64,000 nucleotides of DNA from Hyphomicrobiales bacterium (GTDB lineage Bacteria; Pseudomonadota; Alphaproteobacteria; Rhizobiales; Rhizobiaceae). The stretch's first letter is position 1; each line of letters begins with the position of its first letter. The position numbers were made by a program, and so were the translations under genes. Below are positions 42,312-51,665 of this stretch, piece after piece. The stretch spans positions 91,929 to 155,928 of the forward strand of contig UCKS01000053.1 of assembly GCA_900473045.1 (NCBI GenBank). Reading direction: 5' to 3'. The notes below the pieces were generated by a model, which had not been told where the DNA came from, did no database searches, and saw nothing but the letters and a program-made list of their open reading frames with translations.

Positions 42312-43334
42312 ATGAACAAAATGCTTTTTTCGTCAGCCGCCGCGCTGATTTTGACCATGGGTGCCGCCCATGCGCAGGAAAAAACCCTGACAATTTCCGT
42401 CTATGCCTTCGCGCAGGATGAATTCAAGGAGATCGTCTACGATCCCTTCCAGGCCAAGTGCGGCTGCAAGCTGGTGGTCGAAACCGGTAACAGCGTCGAG
42501 CGCCTTGCCAAGATCGAAGCCAACAAGACGAACCCTGTCATCGACATGGCCGTGGTTTCCATGGCCGACGCGCTTTCGGCTGATCGCAATGGCCTGATCG
42601 AGAAGATCGACACGGCCAAGCTCAGCAACTTCGGCAAGCTCTACGACATCGCCAAGGACCCGAACGGCGACGGCATGAGCATCGGCTACACTTTCTATGC
42701 GACCTCCATCGTCTACCGCACAGACAAGATGAAGATCGAGTCCTGGGCCGACCTACTGAAGCCGGAATATGCCGGTCATGTCGCCTTCCCGAACATCACC
42801 ACCAACCAGGGGCCGCCAGCACTCTACATGCTCGGCAAGGCGCTTGGCACCGACACCCCGGATCTCAAGGGCGCAATCGAAGCGCTCGGTGCCAAGAAGG
42901 ACGACATCGTCACCTTCTATGTCAAATCCTCGCAACTGGTGCAGTTGATGCAGCAGGAAGAAATCTGGGCGGCACCGATCGGCCGCTTCTCCTGGGCACC
43001 GTTCACCAAGCTCGACCTGCCGCTCGGCTGGGCAACGCCGAAGGAAGGCCAGACCGGCGGCATGAACGTCATGGTTCTGACCAAGGGCTCGAAGAACCAG
43101 GATCTGGCACTCGAATTCATGGATTTCTGGCTCTCGACCGAAATCCAGACCAAACTGGCCGAAAAGCTGGTCGATAGCCCGGCCAACAAGGAAGCCAAGG
43201 TTTCCGACGAAATCGCCGGCAACCTGACTTATGGCGAAGAAACCGCCAACAGCCTCAAGCTGATCCCGTCCGCAGTGGCGCTCGACAACCGCGATGCGTG
43301 GCTGTCCGAGTGGAACGCCAAGGTCGGCCAGTAA
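42312..43334 (+). CDS. Extracellular solute-binding protein, PotD/SBP_bac_1-like, of the purine operon
   Basis: A 340-residue periplasmic protein. A 21-residue signal peptide (GAAHA-QEK cleavage) precedes TISVYAFAQDEFKEIVYDPFQ. The mid-region (YTFYATSIVYRTDKM, then WADLLKPEYAGHVAFPN) is characteristic of spermidine/putrescine and iron-type binding proteins. Its partners are two PotB/C-type permeases and a PotA-type ATPase. The nucleoside hydrolase and adenine deaminase at the operon end suggest a nucleoside or adenine-containing ligand; this is not provable here. Confidence 0.9.
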   Translation: MNKMLFSSAAALILTMGAAHAQEKTLTISVYAFAQDEFKEIVYDPFQAKCGCKLVVETGNSVERLAKIEANKTNPVIDMAVVSMADALSADRNGLIEKIDTAKLSNFGKLYDIAKDPNGDGMSIGYTFYATSIVYRTDKMKIESWADLLKPEYAGHVAFPNITTNQGPPALYMLGKALGTDTPDLKGAIEALGAKKDDIVTFYVKSSQLVQLMQQEEIWAAPIGRFSWAPFTKLDLPLGWATPKEGQTGGMNVMVLTKGSKNQDLALEFMDFWLSTEIQTKLAEKLVDSPANKEAKVSDEIAGNLTYGEETANSLKLIPSAVALDNRDAWLSEWNAKVGQ

Positions 43335-43443
43335 CCGGCCAACATGAATGCCTCCCAAGGCAAGGGGCGTAGCCAGCGAACTCCGGCTCGCGAACTGCGC
43401 CCCGACTAAACTTGTTGCCCATGGTGGGGGCGCTGCTGCCACA

Positions 43444-43557
43444 GCCCCTCACCCTAACCCTCTCCCCGCTTGCGGGGAGAGGGGATAACAGAGTTTGCCG
43501 CTTGTCCTTCTCCCCGTTTTACGGGGAGAAGGTGGCCGACAGGCCGGATCAGGGGCA
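43444..43557. repeat. RIME-like intergenic palindromic element
   Basis: Two strong hairpins: CCCTCTCCCCGC (43458-43469) with its complement (43472-43483), and CCTTCTCCCCGT (43506-43517) with its complement (43521-43532). The flanks CCCCTCACCCTAACCC and GGTGGCCGACAGGCCGGAT are, from memory, those of the Rhizobium intergenic mosaic element. It is inserted between the binding-protein and permease genes. Confidence 0.75.
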
Positions 43558-43626
43558 GCCACCGAAGCGTTTTTGGTAATCACCCGCACCGGGGATCCCA
43601 TTTGAACCTGCTGGAGACGACGAACC

Positions 43627-44454
43627 ATGTTCCAGAACCGGGCAGAAGCATTGGCGCTCGCCCTGCCGGCCGCGATTTTCGCGGGGCTGGTCTTTCTCGT
43701 GCCGGTTATCCTGCTGTTGTCGGAAGGTTTTCGATCGGCGGATAGCTGGAGCCTGTCGGCCTATGTGGATTTCTTCTCGCAACCGCTCAACCGGACGGTC
43801 TTCCTGCGGACGCTGAAGCTGGGTGCGCTCGTCACCGCCGCCGCAGCCGTCATCGGCTATGCAACGGCCTTTGCCATCGTCAGCCTGCCACCCGGTACCA
43901 AGGGCCGGATGATCGGGCTTGTCGTGTTGCCGCTGATGATTTCGCCGGTCGCCCGCACCTATGCGTGGATCGTCATTCTAGGCCGCACCGGAATCGTCAA
44001 CCAGGCGCTGATGGCCGTTGGTCTCAGCGATGAGCCGATCCGCATCCTCTTCAGTGAAACCGCCGTCTTTATCGGCCTGTTGCAGCTGTTCCTGCCCTTG
44101 ATGGTGATCTCGCTGATCAGCGCGCTTGAAAACCTGCCGAAGGATGTGGTCCCCGCCGCCCGCGTGCTCGGTGCCAACTGGTTTCAGGTGTTCTGGAAGG
44201 TCATCCTGCCGCTCACCCGCGAAGGTCTGGTGGTCGGCGGAACGCTGGTCTTCACCGGCTCGATGACGGCCTATATCACCCCGGCCATTCTCGGTGGGTC
44301 GAAGGTGCTGATGCTGGAGACGCTCCTCTACCAGCAGGTCACCGTCGCCAACAATTTCGTCTCGGCCAGCGTCATCGCCTTCATCCTGATCGTCATGAGT
44401 TTTGCCGCCAATATTCTCCTGAAGCGGATCGCAACGGCGAGGAACAAGCGATGA
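43627..44454 (+). CDS. ABC transporter permease (PotB type)
   Basis: A 275-residue inner-membrane permease with six hydrophobic segments and the EAA loop (VVPAARVLGANWFQVFWKVILP). GGAGACGACG lies upstream of the ATG. The gene overlaps the next permease by 4 nt. It is separated from its binding protein by 292 nt holding the RIME-like element. Confidence 0.92.
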   Translation: MFQNRAEALALALPAAIFAGLVFLVPVILLLSEGFRSADSWSLSAYVDFFSQPLNRTVFLRTLKLGALVTAAAAVIGYATAFAIVSLPPGTKGRMIGLVVLPLMISPVARTYAWIVILGRTGIVNQALMAVGLSDEPIRILFSETAVFIGLLQLFLPLMVISLISALENLPKDVVPAARVLGANWFQVFWKVILPLTREGLVVGGTLVFTGSMTAYITPAILGGSKVLMLETLLYQQVTVANNFVSASVIAFILIVMSFAANILLKRIATARNKR

Positions 44455-45230
44455 CCCCGAGACTGTTTGCCCCGATCACGCTGCTTCTGGTGCTGATCTT
44501 CCTGATCGGCCCGTTCCTGATCATCGTCGCCGCCTCGTTCTCGGCCGGCGATACCCTGGCTTTCCCGCCGCAGGGTTTCTCGTTCAAGTGGATCCTTAAG
44601 GTCTTCACCGTCGAGAGCTTCCGCGACAGCTTCGTGATGTCGATGTTCCTGGCGATCGGCGGCACGTTTGCCGCCCTTCTGCTCGGCATTCCCGCCGCCT
44701 ACGCGATGTCGCGTTACAAGCTGCCGATGTCCGAGACCGTGCGCACGATCGTTTCGGCACCGATCATCGTGCCGGGCATCATCGTCGGCCTGGCGCTGCT
44801 GCGCTATTTCGTCGTGCCGATCGGTGTTTCGATCACGCTGGCGCTGTTCCTGGCTCATACGGCGCTGATCCTGCCCTATGCAGTGCGGGTGGTTTCCGCC
44901 AGCCTCAACAACCTGCGCTCGGATATCGAAGAGGCTGCCGTGCTGCTCGGTTCATCCCGGCTCGGCGCTTTCTTCCGGGTGGTGCTGCCGAACATTCGCG
45001 GCGGCATCCTGTCGGCCTTCATCCTCGGCTTCGTCACCAGCTTCAATCAGGTCCCGGTTTCGCTGTTCCTGTCCGGACCGGGTGTACGGACCCTGCCGAT
45101 CGACATGCTGGGCTATATGGAGATCGTCTTCGACCCGTCGATCGCCGCCCTGTCTTCGCTGCTCGCCTTCCTGTCCATCGGCATCGTCTTTGCCGCCGAA
45201 CGTTTTCTGGGGTTCTCCCGCTATGTCTGA
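44451..45230 (+). CDS. ABC transporter permease (PotC type)
   Basis: A 259-residue permease with about six membrane segments and the EAA motif (DIEEAAVLLGSSRLGAFFRV, then LPNIRGG). It starts within the stop of the previous permease (ATGA) and overlaps the ATPase start by 8 nt, consistent with coupled translation of the complex. Confidence 0.92.
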   Translation: MTPRLFAPITLLLVLIFLIGPFLIIVAASFSAGDTLAFPPQGFSFKWILKVFTVESFRDSFVMSMFLAIGGTFAALLLGIPAAYAMSRYKLPMSETVRTIVSAPIIVPGIIVGLALLRYFVVPIGVSITLALFLAHTALILPYAVRVVSASLNNLRSDIEEAAVLLGSSRLGAFFRVVLPNIRGGILSAFILGFVTSFNQVPVSLFLSGPGVRTLPIDMLGYMEIVFDPSIAALSSLLAFLSIGIVFAAERFLGFSRYV

Positions 45231-46248
45231 CACATCCTTCCTCACCCTCGACAAGCTCTCGCTCGCCTATGGCAAATCGATCGCCGTCAAGGATCTCGAT
45301 CTCGAGATTCGCAAAGGCGAACTGCTGGCGCTGCTCGGCCCTTCCGGCTGCGGCAAGACCACGACCATGCGCTCGATTGCCGGCCTGATGACGCCGGTTG
45401 GCGGACGTATCAGTCTCGATGGCATCGACATCACCCGGGTCGCCGCCAACAAGCGGGCCGTCGGGCTGGTGTTCCAGTCCTACGCGCTGTTCCCGCACCT
45501 CACCGTGTTCGAAAATGTCGCCTTCGGCCTCAAGCTGAAGGGCATGCGCGGCACGGAGCTGGAGAAGAAGGTTACAGCCGGTCTCAAATCCGTCGGCCTC
45601 GCCGCCTTCGCAGACCGCAAGACCCCGGAGCTTTCCGGTGGCCAGCAGCAGCGCGTAGCCCTTGCCCGCTCGATGGTCATGGAACCGAAGGTGCTGTTGC
45701 TCGACGAGCCGCTGTCCAATCTCGACGCCCGTCTGCGGCTGGAAATGCGCACGGAGCTGCAGCGCGTCCAGAAGGAAAGCGGCGTGACGATGATCTTCGT
45801 CACCCACGATCAGGTCGAGGCCTTAGCGCTCGCTGACCGGATCGTCGTGATGAAAAACGGCGCCATCGAGCAGATCGGCACCCCGGAAGAAATCTACAAC
45901 CACCCGGTCTCCAGCTTCGTCGCCGATTTCGTCGGCTTCGAAAACGTCTTCGCTATCAGCGATGGCAAGCTGACCACGGCCAATGGCGCAGTCTCGCTTT
46001 CCAAGGCACTGCCGGATGTTGCAGGCGTTGCCTGGCGGCCCCGCGCGGTTTCCTTCGGATCCGGCCCGCTGACGGGCACAGTACGCGGCGTCTCCTTTGC
46101 CGGGGGAACGCGTGAATACGTACTGGAAACACCGCTCGGCATCGTCAAGACCGAAGTGGACGCAACTCTCCCCGCCCATGCACTCGGCGCCACCGTTGCC
46201 TTCGACCTGCCGGTCGATAGTGCCGCTCTTCTCAAACGCTTCGGATAA
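45223..46248 (+). CDS. ABC transporter ATP-binding protein (PotA type)
   Basis: A 341-residue ATPase. ATG 45223 lies inside the end of the permease gene; a longer reading frame upstream is an artefact. Walker A is GPSGCGKTT, the signature [14 protein letters not shown], Walker B LLLDEPLSNLDARL, and the H-loop FVTHDQVEA. The C-terminal about 110 residues form the TOBE/OB regulatory domain of MalK/PotA proteins. Confidence 0.94.
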   Translation: MSDTSFLTLDKLSLAYGKSIAVKDLDLEIRKGELLALLGPSGCGKTTTMRSIAGLMTPVGGRISLDGIDITRVAANKRAVGLVFQSYALFPHLTVFENVAFGLKLKGMRGTELEKKVTAGLKSVGLAAFADRKTPELSGGQQQRVALARSMVMEPKVLLLDEPLSNLDARLRLEMRTELQRVQKESGVTMIFVTHDQVEALALADRIVVMKNGAIEQIGTPEEIYNHPVSSFVADFVGFENVFAISDGKLTTANGAVSLSKALPDVAGVAWRPRAVSFGSGPLTGTVRGVSFAGGTREYVLETPLGIVKTEVDATLPAHALGATVAFDLPVDSAALLKRFG

Positions 46249-46256
46249 AAATCGTC

Positions 46257-47180
46257 ATGGGTGTCTGGATCGATACGGATATGGGCTTCGACGACATCGC
46301 CGCCATTCTGGTGGTGATGCATGCGGACATGGCGATCGACGGCATATCGCTGGTGTTCGGCAATACGCCGATGGATCAGGTTCGGCGCAATACGGCGGGC
46401 GCGGCCAAGGCATTCGGCTGGACCATTCCCGTTCACGCAGGACGCAGCCAGCCGGTTCTGGGTGCGCTCGAAACCGCGCAGGATATTCTCGGCGAGACCG
46501 GCATTCCAACCGCCGGCCTGACGCTGCCGGATGCCGCCGATGTGGCGAGTGACGATGCCTTCGCAGCGCTGTGCCGCTGGCTGGAAGACACCCCCTCCCC
46601 CCGCCGCATCCTGGCCCTCGGACCGCTCACCAATATTGCAGCCCTTGCCCTGGCGCGGCCCGATCTTGCCGCCCGGATCGACGACCTTACCTGGATGGGC
46701 GGCGGACTGTCGCGCGGCAACCATACGGCATCGGCCGAGTTCAACGCACTGGCCGATCCCGAAGCCGCTGCGATCGTCCTGTCGCATGGCCTGCCACTGC
46801 GCATGGTCGATCTTGATTTTTGCCGCAAGGTCCTGGCAGCCCCCAGCGATATTGAGCCGGTCCGGCAGGCAGGTGGGGCCAACGCTGCGCTGCTGGCCGA
46901 CATGCTTGCCGGTTACATCGATATCGGCGTCAGCCGTGGCCGCCCGGCCATGGCAATCTATGATCCATCCGCCGCCGCAGCGTTCGTCCGCCCCGATCTC
47001 GTCACCTTCCAGCCGGCCCGGATCGGCATGGAATTAGCCGGTTCGCTGACACGCGGGCGCACGGTGGTAGAAATCCGCGCCAGCCACGGCGCCTTCAATG
47101 CGGAATTCGCGGCCGATTGCGACGCGGCAGCGATCAAATCGATCGTGCTGGACGCCCTGCGCTGGGAGGCCAGTAAATGA
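46257..47180 (+). CDS. Inosine-uridine preferring nucleoside hydrolase family enzyme
   Basis: A 307-residue cytoplasmic N-ribohydrolase. The calcium-binding DTDMGFDDIAA motif at residues 6-16 is the family hallmark, and GPLTNIAALALARPDL, WMGGGLSRGNHTASAEFNALADPEAA and the closing MAIYDPSA complete the site. It cleaves a nucleoside to base plus ribose. It follows the importer ATPase by 8 nt and overlaps adenine deaminase by 4 nt, fitting adenosine to adenine to hypoxanthine. Confidence 0.92.
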   Translation: MGVWIDTDMGFDDIAAILVVMHADMAIDGISLVFGNTPMDQVRRNTAGAAKAFGWTIPVHAGRSQPVLGALETAQDILGETGIPTAGLTLPDAADVASDDAFAALCRWLEDTPSPRRILALGPLTNIAALALARPDLAARIDDLTWMGGGLSRGNHTASAEFNALADPEAAAIVLSHGLPLRMVDLDFCRKVLAAPSDIEPVRQAGGANAALLADMLAGYIDIGVSRGRPAMAIYDPSAAAAFVRPDLVTFQPARIGMELAGSLTRGRTVVEIRASHGAFNAEFAADCDAAAIKSIVLDALRWEASK

Positions 47181-48964
47181 CAAATCCCGCAGCACGCGAA
47201 CCCGCCGATCTCAACGAGACCGACCTGCGCACCCGCGCAGTTGCAGCAGCCCGTGGCGCCGCCCCATTCGACATCCTGATCGTCAACGGCACTTTGGTCG
47301 ATATGGTGACAGGCGAGTTGAGGGCAGCCGATATCGGCATTGTTGGAGTGCTGATCGCCAGCGTCCACACGGCCGGATCAAGAACGGATGCGGCTGAGAT
47401 CATCGATATCTCCGGCGGTTTCATTTCACCGGGCCTCATCGACACGCATATGCACATCGAAAGCTCGATGGTGACGCCCGCGACCTATGCTAACGCCGTT
47501 CTGCCGCGCGGCGTGACGACCATCGTCTGGGATCCGCACGAATTCGGCAATGTCCATGGCCTCGCCGGTGTGCGCTTCGCCGCCGATGCAGCCAATGCGT
47601 CGCCGCTGCGCATGATCCTGCTCGCCCCCTCCTGCGTGCCCTCGGCTCCGGGACTGGAGCTGAACGGCGCTGATTTCGATGCCGATGTAATCGCAGATCT
47701 GCTGTCCTGGCCGGAAATTGGCGGTATCGCCGAAGTCATGAACATGCGCGGCGTGATCGAGCGCGATCCGCGCATGAGCGCCATTGTCCAGGCGGGGCTC
47801 ACCGCGGAGAAGCTGATCTGCGGCCATGCGCGCGGCCTGAAGGGGAGCGATCTCGCCGCCTTCATGGCTGCCGGCGTCAGCTCCGACCACGAGTTGACAT
47901 CAGCCACCGATCTGATGGAAAAGCTGCGTGCTGGCCTGGCGATCGAGTTGCGCGGTTCCCATGATCATCTGCTGCCGGAATTCGTCGAGGCCCTGAACCA
48001 GCTCGGCCATCTACCGCAAACCCTCACCCTCTGCACCGACGACGTCTTTCCCGACGATCTGGCAGCAGGCGGCGGTCTGGACGACGTTATCAGGCGGCTG
48101 GTGCGCTACGGGCTGAAGCCGGAATGGGCGCTGCGAGCGGCAACGCTCAACGCCACGCAAAGGCTGGGACGCTCCGATCTCGGCCTCGTGGCCGCAGGCC
48201 GCCGCGCTGACATTGCTGTCTTTGACAATCTTACAGATCTGCGGGCACGCCTCGTCATCGCCAATGGCGTTGTTGTTGCCCAGGACGGCCGCATGCTTGC
48301 CGACATCGCATCTGCCGATACATCCGTGCTTGAGCATTCGATGAAGATCACGCCGCTGACGGCCGATGATTTTCGCGTCGCCTCCAGTGAAAAGACTGTC
48401 CGGATCGCCACCATCGACCAGCCACGGTTTACCCGCTGGGGTGAGGCGGAAGCGCAGGTGCGGGATGGCTTCGTTGTGCCGCCGGAAGGCACGACCCTGA
48501 TTGCGGTGGCACATCGCCATGGACGCAGCGACAGCCGGCCCCGCGTTGGCTTCCTTCGCGGCTGGGGCGAATGGCGCGGCGCATTCGCCAACACCGTTTC
48601 CCATGACAGCCATAACCTCACGGTGTTTGGCAGCGATCCGGAAGATATGGCAATTGCCGCCAACGCGGTGATCGGCGCCGGTGGCGGCATGGCGGTGGCA
48701 TCCAATGGAACCATCAAGGCAGTTCTGCCGTTGCCGCTTTCCGGCCTGGTCTCCGATGCACCGCTGGATGATGTCGCCCGGGATTTCGCAGGCATTCGCG
48801 CCGCCATGGACGATATCGTCGATTGGCAACCACCTTATCTCGTCTTCAAGGCCTGCTTCGGGGCGACGCTGGCCTGCAATGCCGGACCGCACCAAACGGA
48901 CAAGGGCATCGCCGATGTCGAAACGGGAACGCTGATGGAAAGCCCGATCCTGCCCACGGCTTGA
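47177..48964 (+). CDS. ade: Adenine deaminase
   Basis: A 595-residue amidohydrolase converting adenine to hypoxanthine and ammonia. Metal-site motifs: GLIDTHMHIESSMVTP, WDPHEFGNVHG, ICGHARGLKG and SSDHELTS. The C-terminal FNVSHDSHN-like region (NTVSHDSHNLTVFG) and GGGMAVASNG are typical of bacterial Ade. It is the last gene of the LacI-controlled operon and is followed by a terminator. Confidence 0.95.
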   Translation: MTNPAAREPADLNETDLRTRAVAAARGAAPFDILIVNGTLVDMVTGELRAADIGIVGVLIASVHTAGSRTDAAEIIDISGGFISPGLIDTHMHIESSMVTPATYANAVLPRGVTTIVWDPHEFGNVHGLAGVRFAADAANASPLRMILLAPSCVPSAPGLELNGADFDADVIADLLSWPEIGGIAEVMNMRGVIERDPRMSAIVQAGLTAEKLICGHARGLKGSDLAAFMAAGVSSDHELTSATDLMEKLRAGLAIELRGSHDHLLPEFVEALNQLGHLPQTLTLCTDDVFPDDLAAGGGLDDVIRRLVRYGLKPEWALRAATLNATQRLGRSDLGLVAAGRRADIAVFDNLTDLRARLVIANGVVVAQDGRMLADIASADTSVLEHSMKITPLTADDFRVASSEKTVRIATIDQPRFTRWGEAEAQVRDGFVVPPEGTTLIAVAHRHGRSDSRPRVGFLRGWGEWRGAFANTVSHDSHNLTVFGSDPEDMAIAANAVIGAGGGMAVASNGTIKAVLPLPLSGLVSDAPLDDVARDFAGIRAAMDDIVDWQPPYLVFKACFGATLACNAGPHQTDKGIADVETGTLMESPILPTA

Positions 48965-49028
48965 TCGCCTGTCACAATCCACTCACTAGCCGTTTTGGCA
49001 GTGAACTCGGGCTGCGCATATAAACTAT

Positions 49029-49063
49029 CGTGGCCGGGCATCCCTTGATGACCGGCCACGTTT
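49029..49063 (+). terminator. Rho-independent terminator of the purine operon
   Basis: CGTGGCCGG (49029-49037) pairs with CCGGCCACG (49052-49060); the 14-nt loop can extend by a CATC/GATG inner stem, and TTT follows. It lies between convergent ade and the M14-like gene. Confidence 0.75.
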
Positions 49064-49078
49064 ATCCGTTTAGCGGGA

Positions 49079-50806
49079 TCAGCTGACCGACACGATATCC
49101 TGCCAGGCAGCATAGGCGGAGAGGACCAGTTCCATCTGAGCCGTGTGCCCCGCGATAAAGTCCTCGCCATAGATGGTTTCGTCCGGATATTCGGTGATCA
49201 GCGTCATCGGCGCGGCATGACGATCATCGACCGACATGAGGCAGGGGAAGCCGTTGATGATGCGAAAACCGGTTTCACCCGCATGGATCTCGTAGAGCGC
49301 GATCTGCCTGTCATTATACGCCAGAAGACCCGGTATCTCACCGAGATGCCGCGTCACCCGGTCGAGCAACGTTTCCGACTGGCTTTCCCAACCAGCGTGA
49401 TGACGCACGATCAGAAAAAAGCCTTTTGGCAGGGTCCAGGCGGCAAAGCCACGCGGCACATAACCCGATAGCGGCCGGGTCCACTCATGCGCGGGATAGC
49501 CATGCAGGTTCACATGCAGCTGCGCACCGCTCAACTCTTGCGCCTTGAAGCGAATTTCCTTTTCGTTGACGTGCCCGGCGGAATTTTCATGCGTGCGGTA
49601 TTCGAGATCGTCACCGAGCGCGGTATAGCGGGCGGCGTGATGCATGTGGCGCGGATTGTCGCGGCGCAATCGCTGATGCACCGCATAACCATCCGGATTT
49701 TCCAGCGGCGAAACGGTGAAATGCACGCCCCGGCGCTCGATAAGCTTGGATGCGGCGCGCAAGGCGCCAACGATCCCCGTGGTCTCGTTTGGATGCTGCC
49801 CGCCACTAATCATCACCGGGGCTTCGCTGCCGGCAACATAACGCGCTGAAACCGTGCGGCCGGATCGGGTGCGAGCAGCAAAGCCTTCCCCGCCGATCGC
49901 CTGCAGCTGTGCTATCACCTGGGCTGCAGCCAGCGGTTCGCGAGCCATATCGATCGCCTGGCCGGCACCATCCAGAAAAGCGGTCGACAAAACGCGGGTG
50001 GTTATGCTGAGCGTGATGGCGCCTTCGGCCTTCACGACTTCCGGCACGATCATGCCGGGCTTCAGACCACGATCCCCCGATGGGCGGCCGGACTTCTTCT
50101 GGAAAAATTCAAGAAGTGAGAAATACAGGTCCTCGTGAAGCGCTTCACGCAGACTGACCACCTCATCACCAATTGCCAGCGGCTCATCGCCGGCCGGATG
50201 GACGATACGGATGTTCAGCTCTTCGAAATAGGGCTCGATCTGGCCCCAGTCGTAATCGGCGATCGCGGAAATGGCTGCCTCGAACACGGCCTCATAGTCC
50301 GTTTCCAGCCGTTCGCCTGTCGTTTCACCGGCGCGACGCAGCCACCCGGTCGGCGAGAGATTGGTCTGCCCGACACGATCCTGATGAACCCGGTTCGGCG
50401 CAAGGACGGTAAAGGATTGCACGGTGCCGGCACCCGTCAGCACCACGTCATAGAAGAATCCGTCGTCGGCGCGTGGGAGAAAGGTGATCTTGGCGTCACC
50501 TACAAGTGCGGCCAGCGGATAGGTCTCAAGCCGGAAGCGGTTCTCGGATGCTGCGGCATGGACCGGATAGCGAATTTCGATAGCCTCGATGCCGTTAAGG
50601 TCCACCTCTTCGAGAAAGAAGGCGAGAAGCGGCTTGTAAGCGCTGCGGATGCGGGCCGTGATGCCTTGTTCGGCCAGCTTGCGTTCAGCCGATACGCGGC
50701 TCTCGCGGTCGTCGAAGGTCCACGCTTCGAAATGATCGCCCGGGACGGCGCGCGCCGACAACTGATCGAGTGTACGTTCAAAGGATTTCTGGAAAATCAC
50801 GTTCAT
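49079..50806 (-). CDS. M14-like zinc metallopeptidase of the peptide-importer operon
   Basis: A 575-residue protein. ATG 50806 has GAGGT about 7 nt upstream. The first 300 residues are unlike classical carboxypeptidases. The catalytic part starts near residue 325 with GGQHPNETTGIVGALRAA, giving the zinc motif HxxE (His338, Glu341), followed by LENPDGYAVHQRLRRDNPR and VNLHGYPAHEW with the third ligand. It begins 4 nt after the last permease of the Dpp-type importer, so it probably trims imported peptides, perhaps cell-wall or opine-like ones. No signal peptide. Confidence 0.82.
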   Translation of the reverse strand: MNVIFQKSFERTLDQLSARAVPGDHFEAWTFDDRESRVSAERKLAEQGITARIRSAYKPLLAFFLEEVDLNGIEAIEIRYPVHAAASENRFRLETYPLAALVGDAKITFLPRADDGFFYDVVLTGAGTVQSFTVLAPNRVHQDRVGQTNLSPTGWLRRAGETTGERLETDYEAVFEAAISAIADYDWGQIEPYFEELNIRIVHPAGDEPLAIGDEVVSLREALHEDLYFSLLEFFQKKSGRPSGDRGLKPGMIVPEVVKAEGAITLSITTRVLSTAFLDGAGQAIDMAREPLAAAQVIAQLQAIGGEGFAARTRSGRTVSARYVAGSEAPVMISGGQHPNETTGIVGALRAASKLIERRGVHFTVSPLENPDGYAVHQRLRRDNPRHMHHAARYTALGDDLEYRTHENSAGHVNEKEIRFKAQELSGAQLHVNLHGYPAHEWTRPLSGYVPRGFAAWTLPKGFFLIVRHHAGWESQSETLLDRVTRHLGEIPGLLAYNDRQIALYEIHAGETGFRIINGFPCLMSVDDRHAAPMTLITEYPDETIYGEDFIAGHTAQMELVLSAYAAWQDIVSVS

Positions 50807-50810
50807 CGGA

Positions 50811-51659
50811 TTACCTCGAAGTTCTGCCAGTTGGATCAAGGCTGTCGCGCAGCCAGTCGCCGAGAAGGTTGAGGCCAAGCACGGTCAGAAGGATCGCAAG
50901 GCCCGGGAAGACACTGACCCACCAGGCAGTCTGGAGATAGGTGCGGCCATCGGCCAGCATGCCACCCCAGCTCGGAATGGTCGGATCGACGCCGAGACCG
51001 AGGAAGGTCAGGCTGCTTTCCAGCAGGATGTTGTTGGCAACATTGAGGGTCATGAGAACGATGACCGGTCCGATCAGGTTCGGCAGCAGATGCTGAAAGA
51101 TGATGCGCCAGTCCTTCACGCCGATGGCGCGGGCAGAGAGAATGAACTCCCGCTCGCGCAGCGTCAGAACCGAACCGCGCACCACCCGAGCATATTGCAC
51201 CCATTGGGAAACGATCAGCAGGATGATGGTGTTGGTCAGGCTACCACCAACGATGGCGATGAAGGTGATCGCGAGCAGGATGAAGGGCATGGCGAGCTGC
51301 AGATCGGCAAAGCGCATCACCAGCATATCCCAGAAGCCACGATAATAGCCGGCAATCAGGCCCATCAGCACACCGAAGATCACCGCCCCGATCACCGACG
51401 TAAAGCCGACCAGCAGCGAAATCTTGCCGCCGGCAATCACCCGCGCCAGCACATCGCGGCCGAGCGGATCCGTGCCCAAGGGATAAGCCAAGGTGGTAAA
51501 CGGCTTGGTGAGACGGGCGATCAGGTTGATCTTATCGGCGCCACCGGGAAACAGCACGTCGGACAACAGCACTGCAAGGCAGATGATGAGCGTCAACGCA
51601 GCGCCGAGGATGAATTCGAGGCTGTAGAACCGCGACAGGCGGGAGGTGTTGGTGGCCAT
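50811..51659 (-). CDS. Peptide ABC transporter permease (DppC type)
   Basis: A 282-residue permease. It shows the DppC N-terminal cytoplasmic helix and first TM, then HPLGTDxLGRD in the form YPLGTDPLGRDVLARV, and the EAA loop region ILSARAIGVKDWRIIFQHLLPN. GGAG precedes the ATG. It pairs with the DppB-type permease 6 nt upstream. Confidence 0.94.
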   Translation of the reverse strand: MATNTSRLSRFYSLEFILGAALTLIICLAVLLSDVLFPGGADKINLIARLTKPFTTLAYPLGTDPLGRDVLARVIAGGKISLLVGFTSVIGAVIFGVLMGLIAGYYRGFWDMLVMRFADLQLAMPFILLAITFIAIVGGSLTNTIILLIVSQWVQYARVVRGSVLTLREREFILSARAIGVKDWRIIFQHLLPNLIGPVIVLMTLNVANNILLESSLTFLGLGVDPTIPSWGGMLADGRTYLQTAWWVSVFPGLAILLTVLGLNLLGDWLRDSLDPTGRTSR

Positions 51660-51665
51660 TGGCGG

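Noticed and set aside
44878..45222. N-terminal extension of the PotA-type ATPase
   Set aside because: It overlaps the permease gene in another frame; the ABC domain begins right after ATG 45223.
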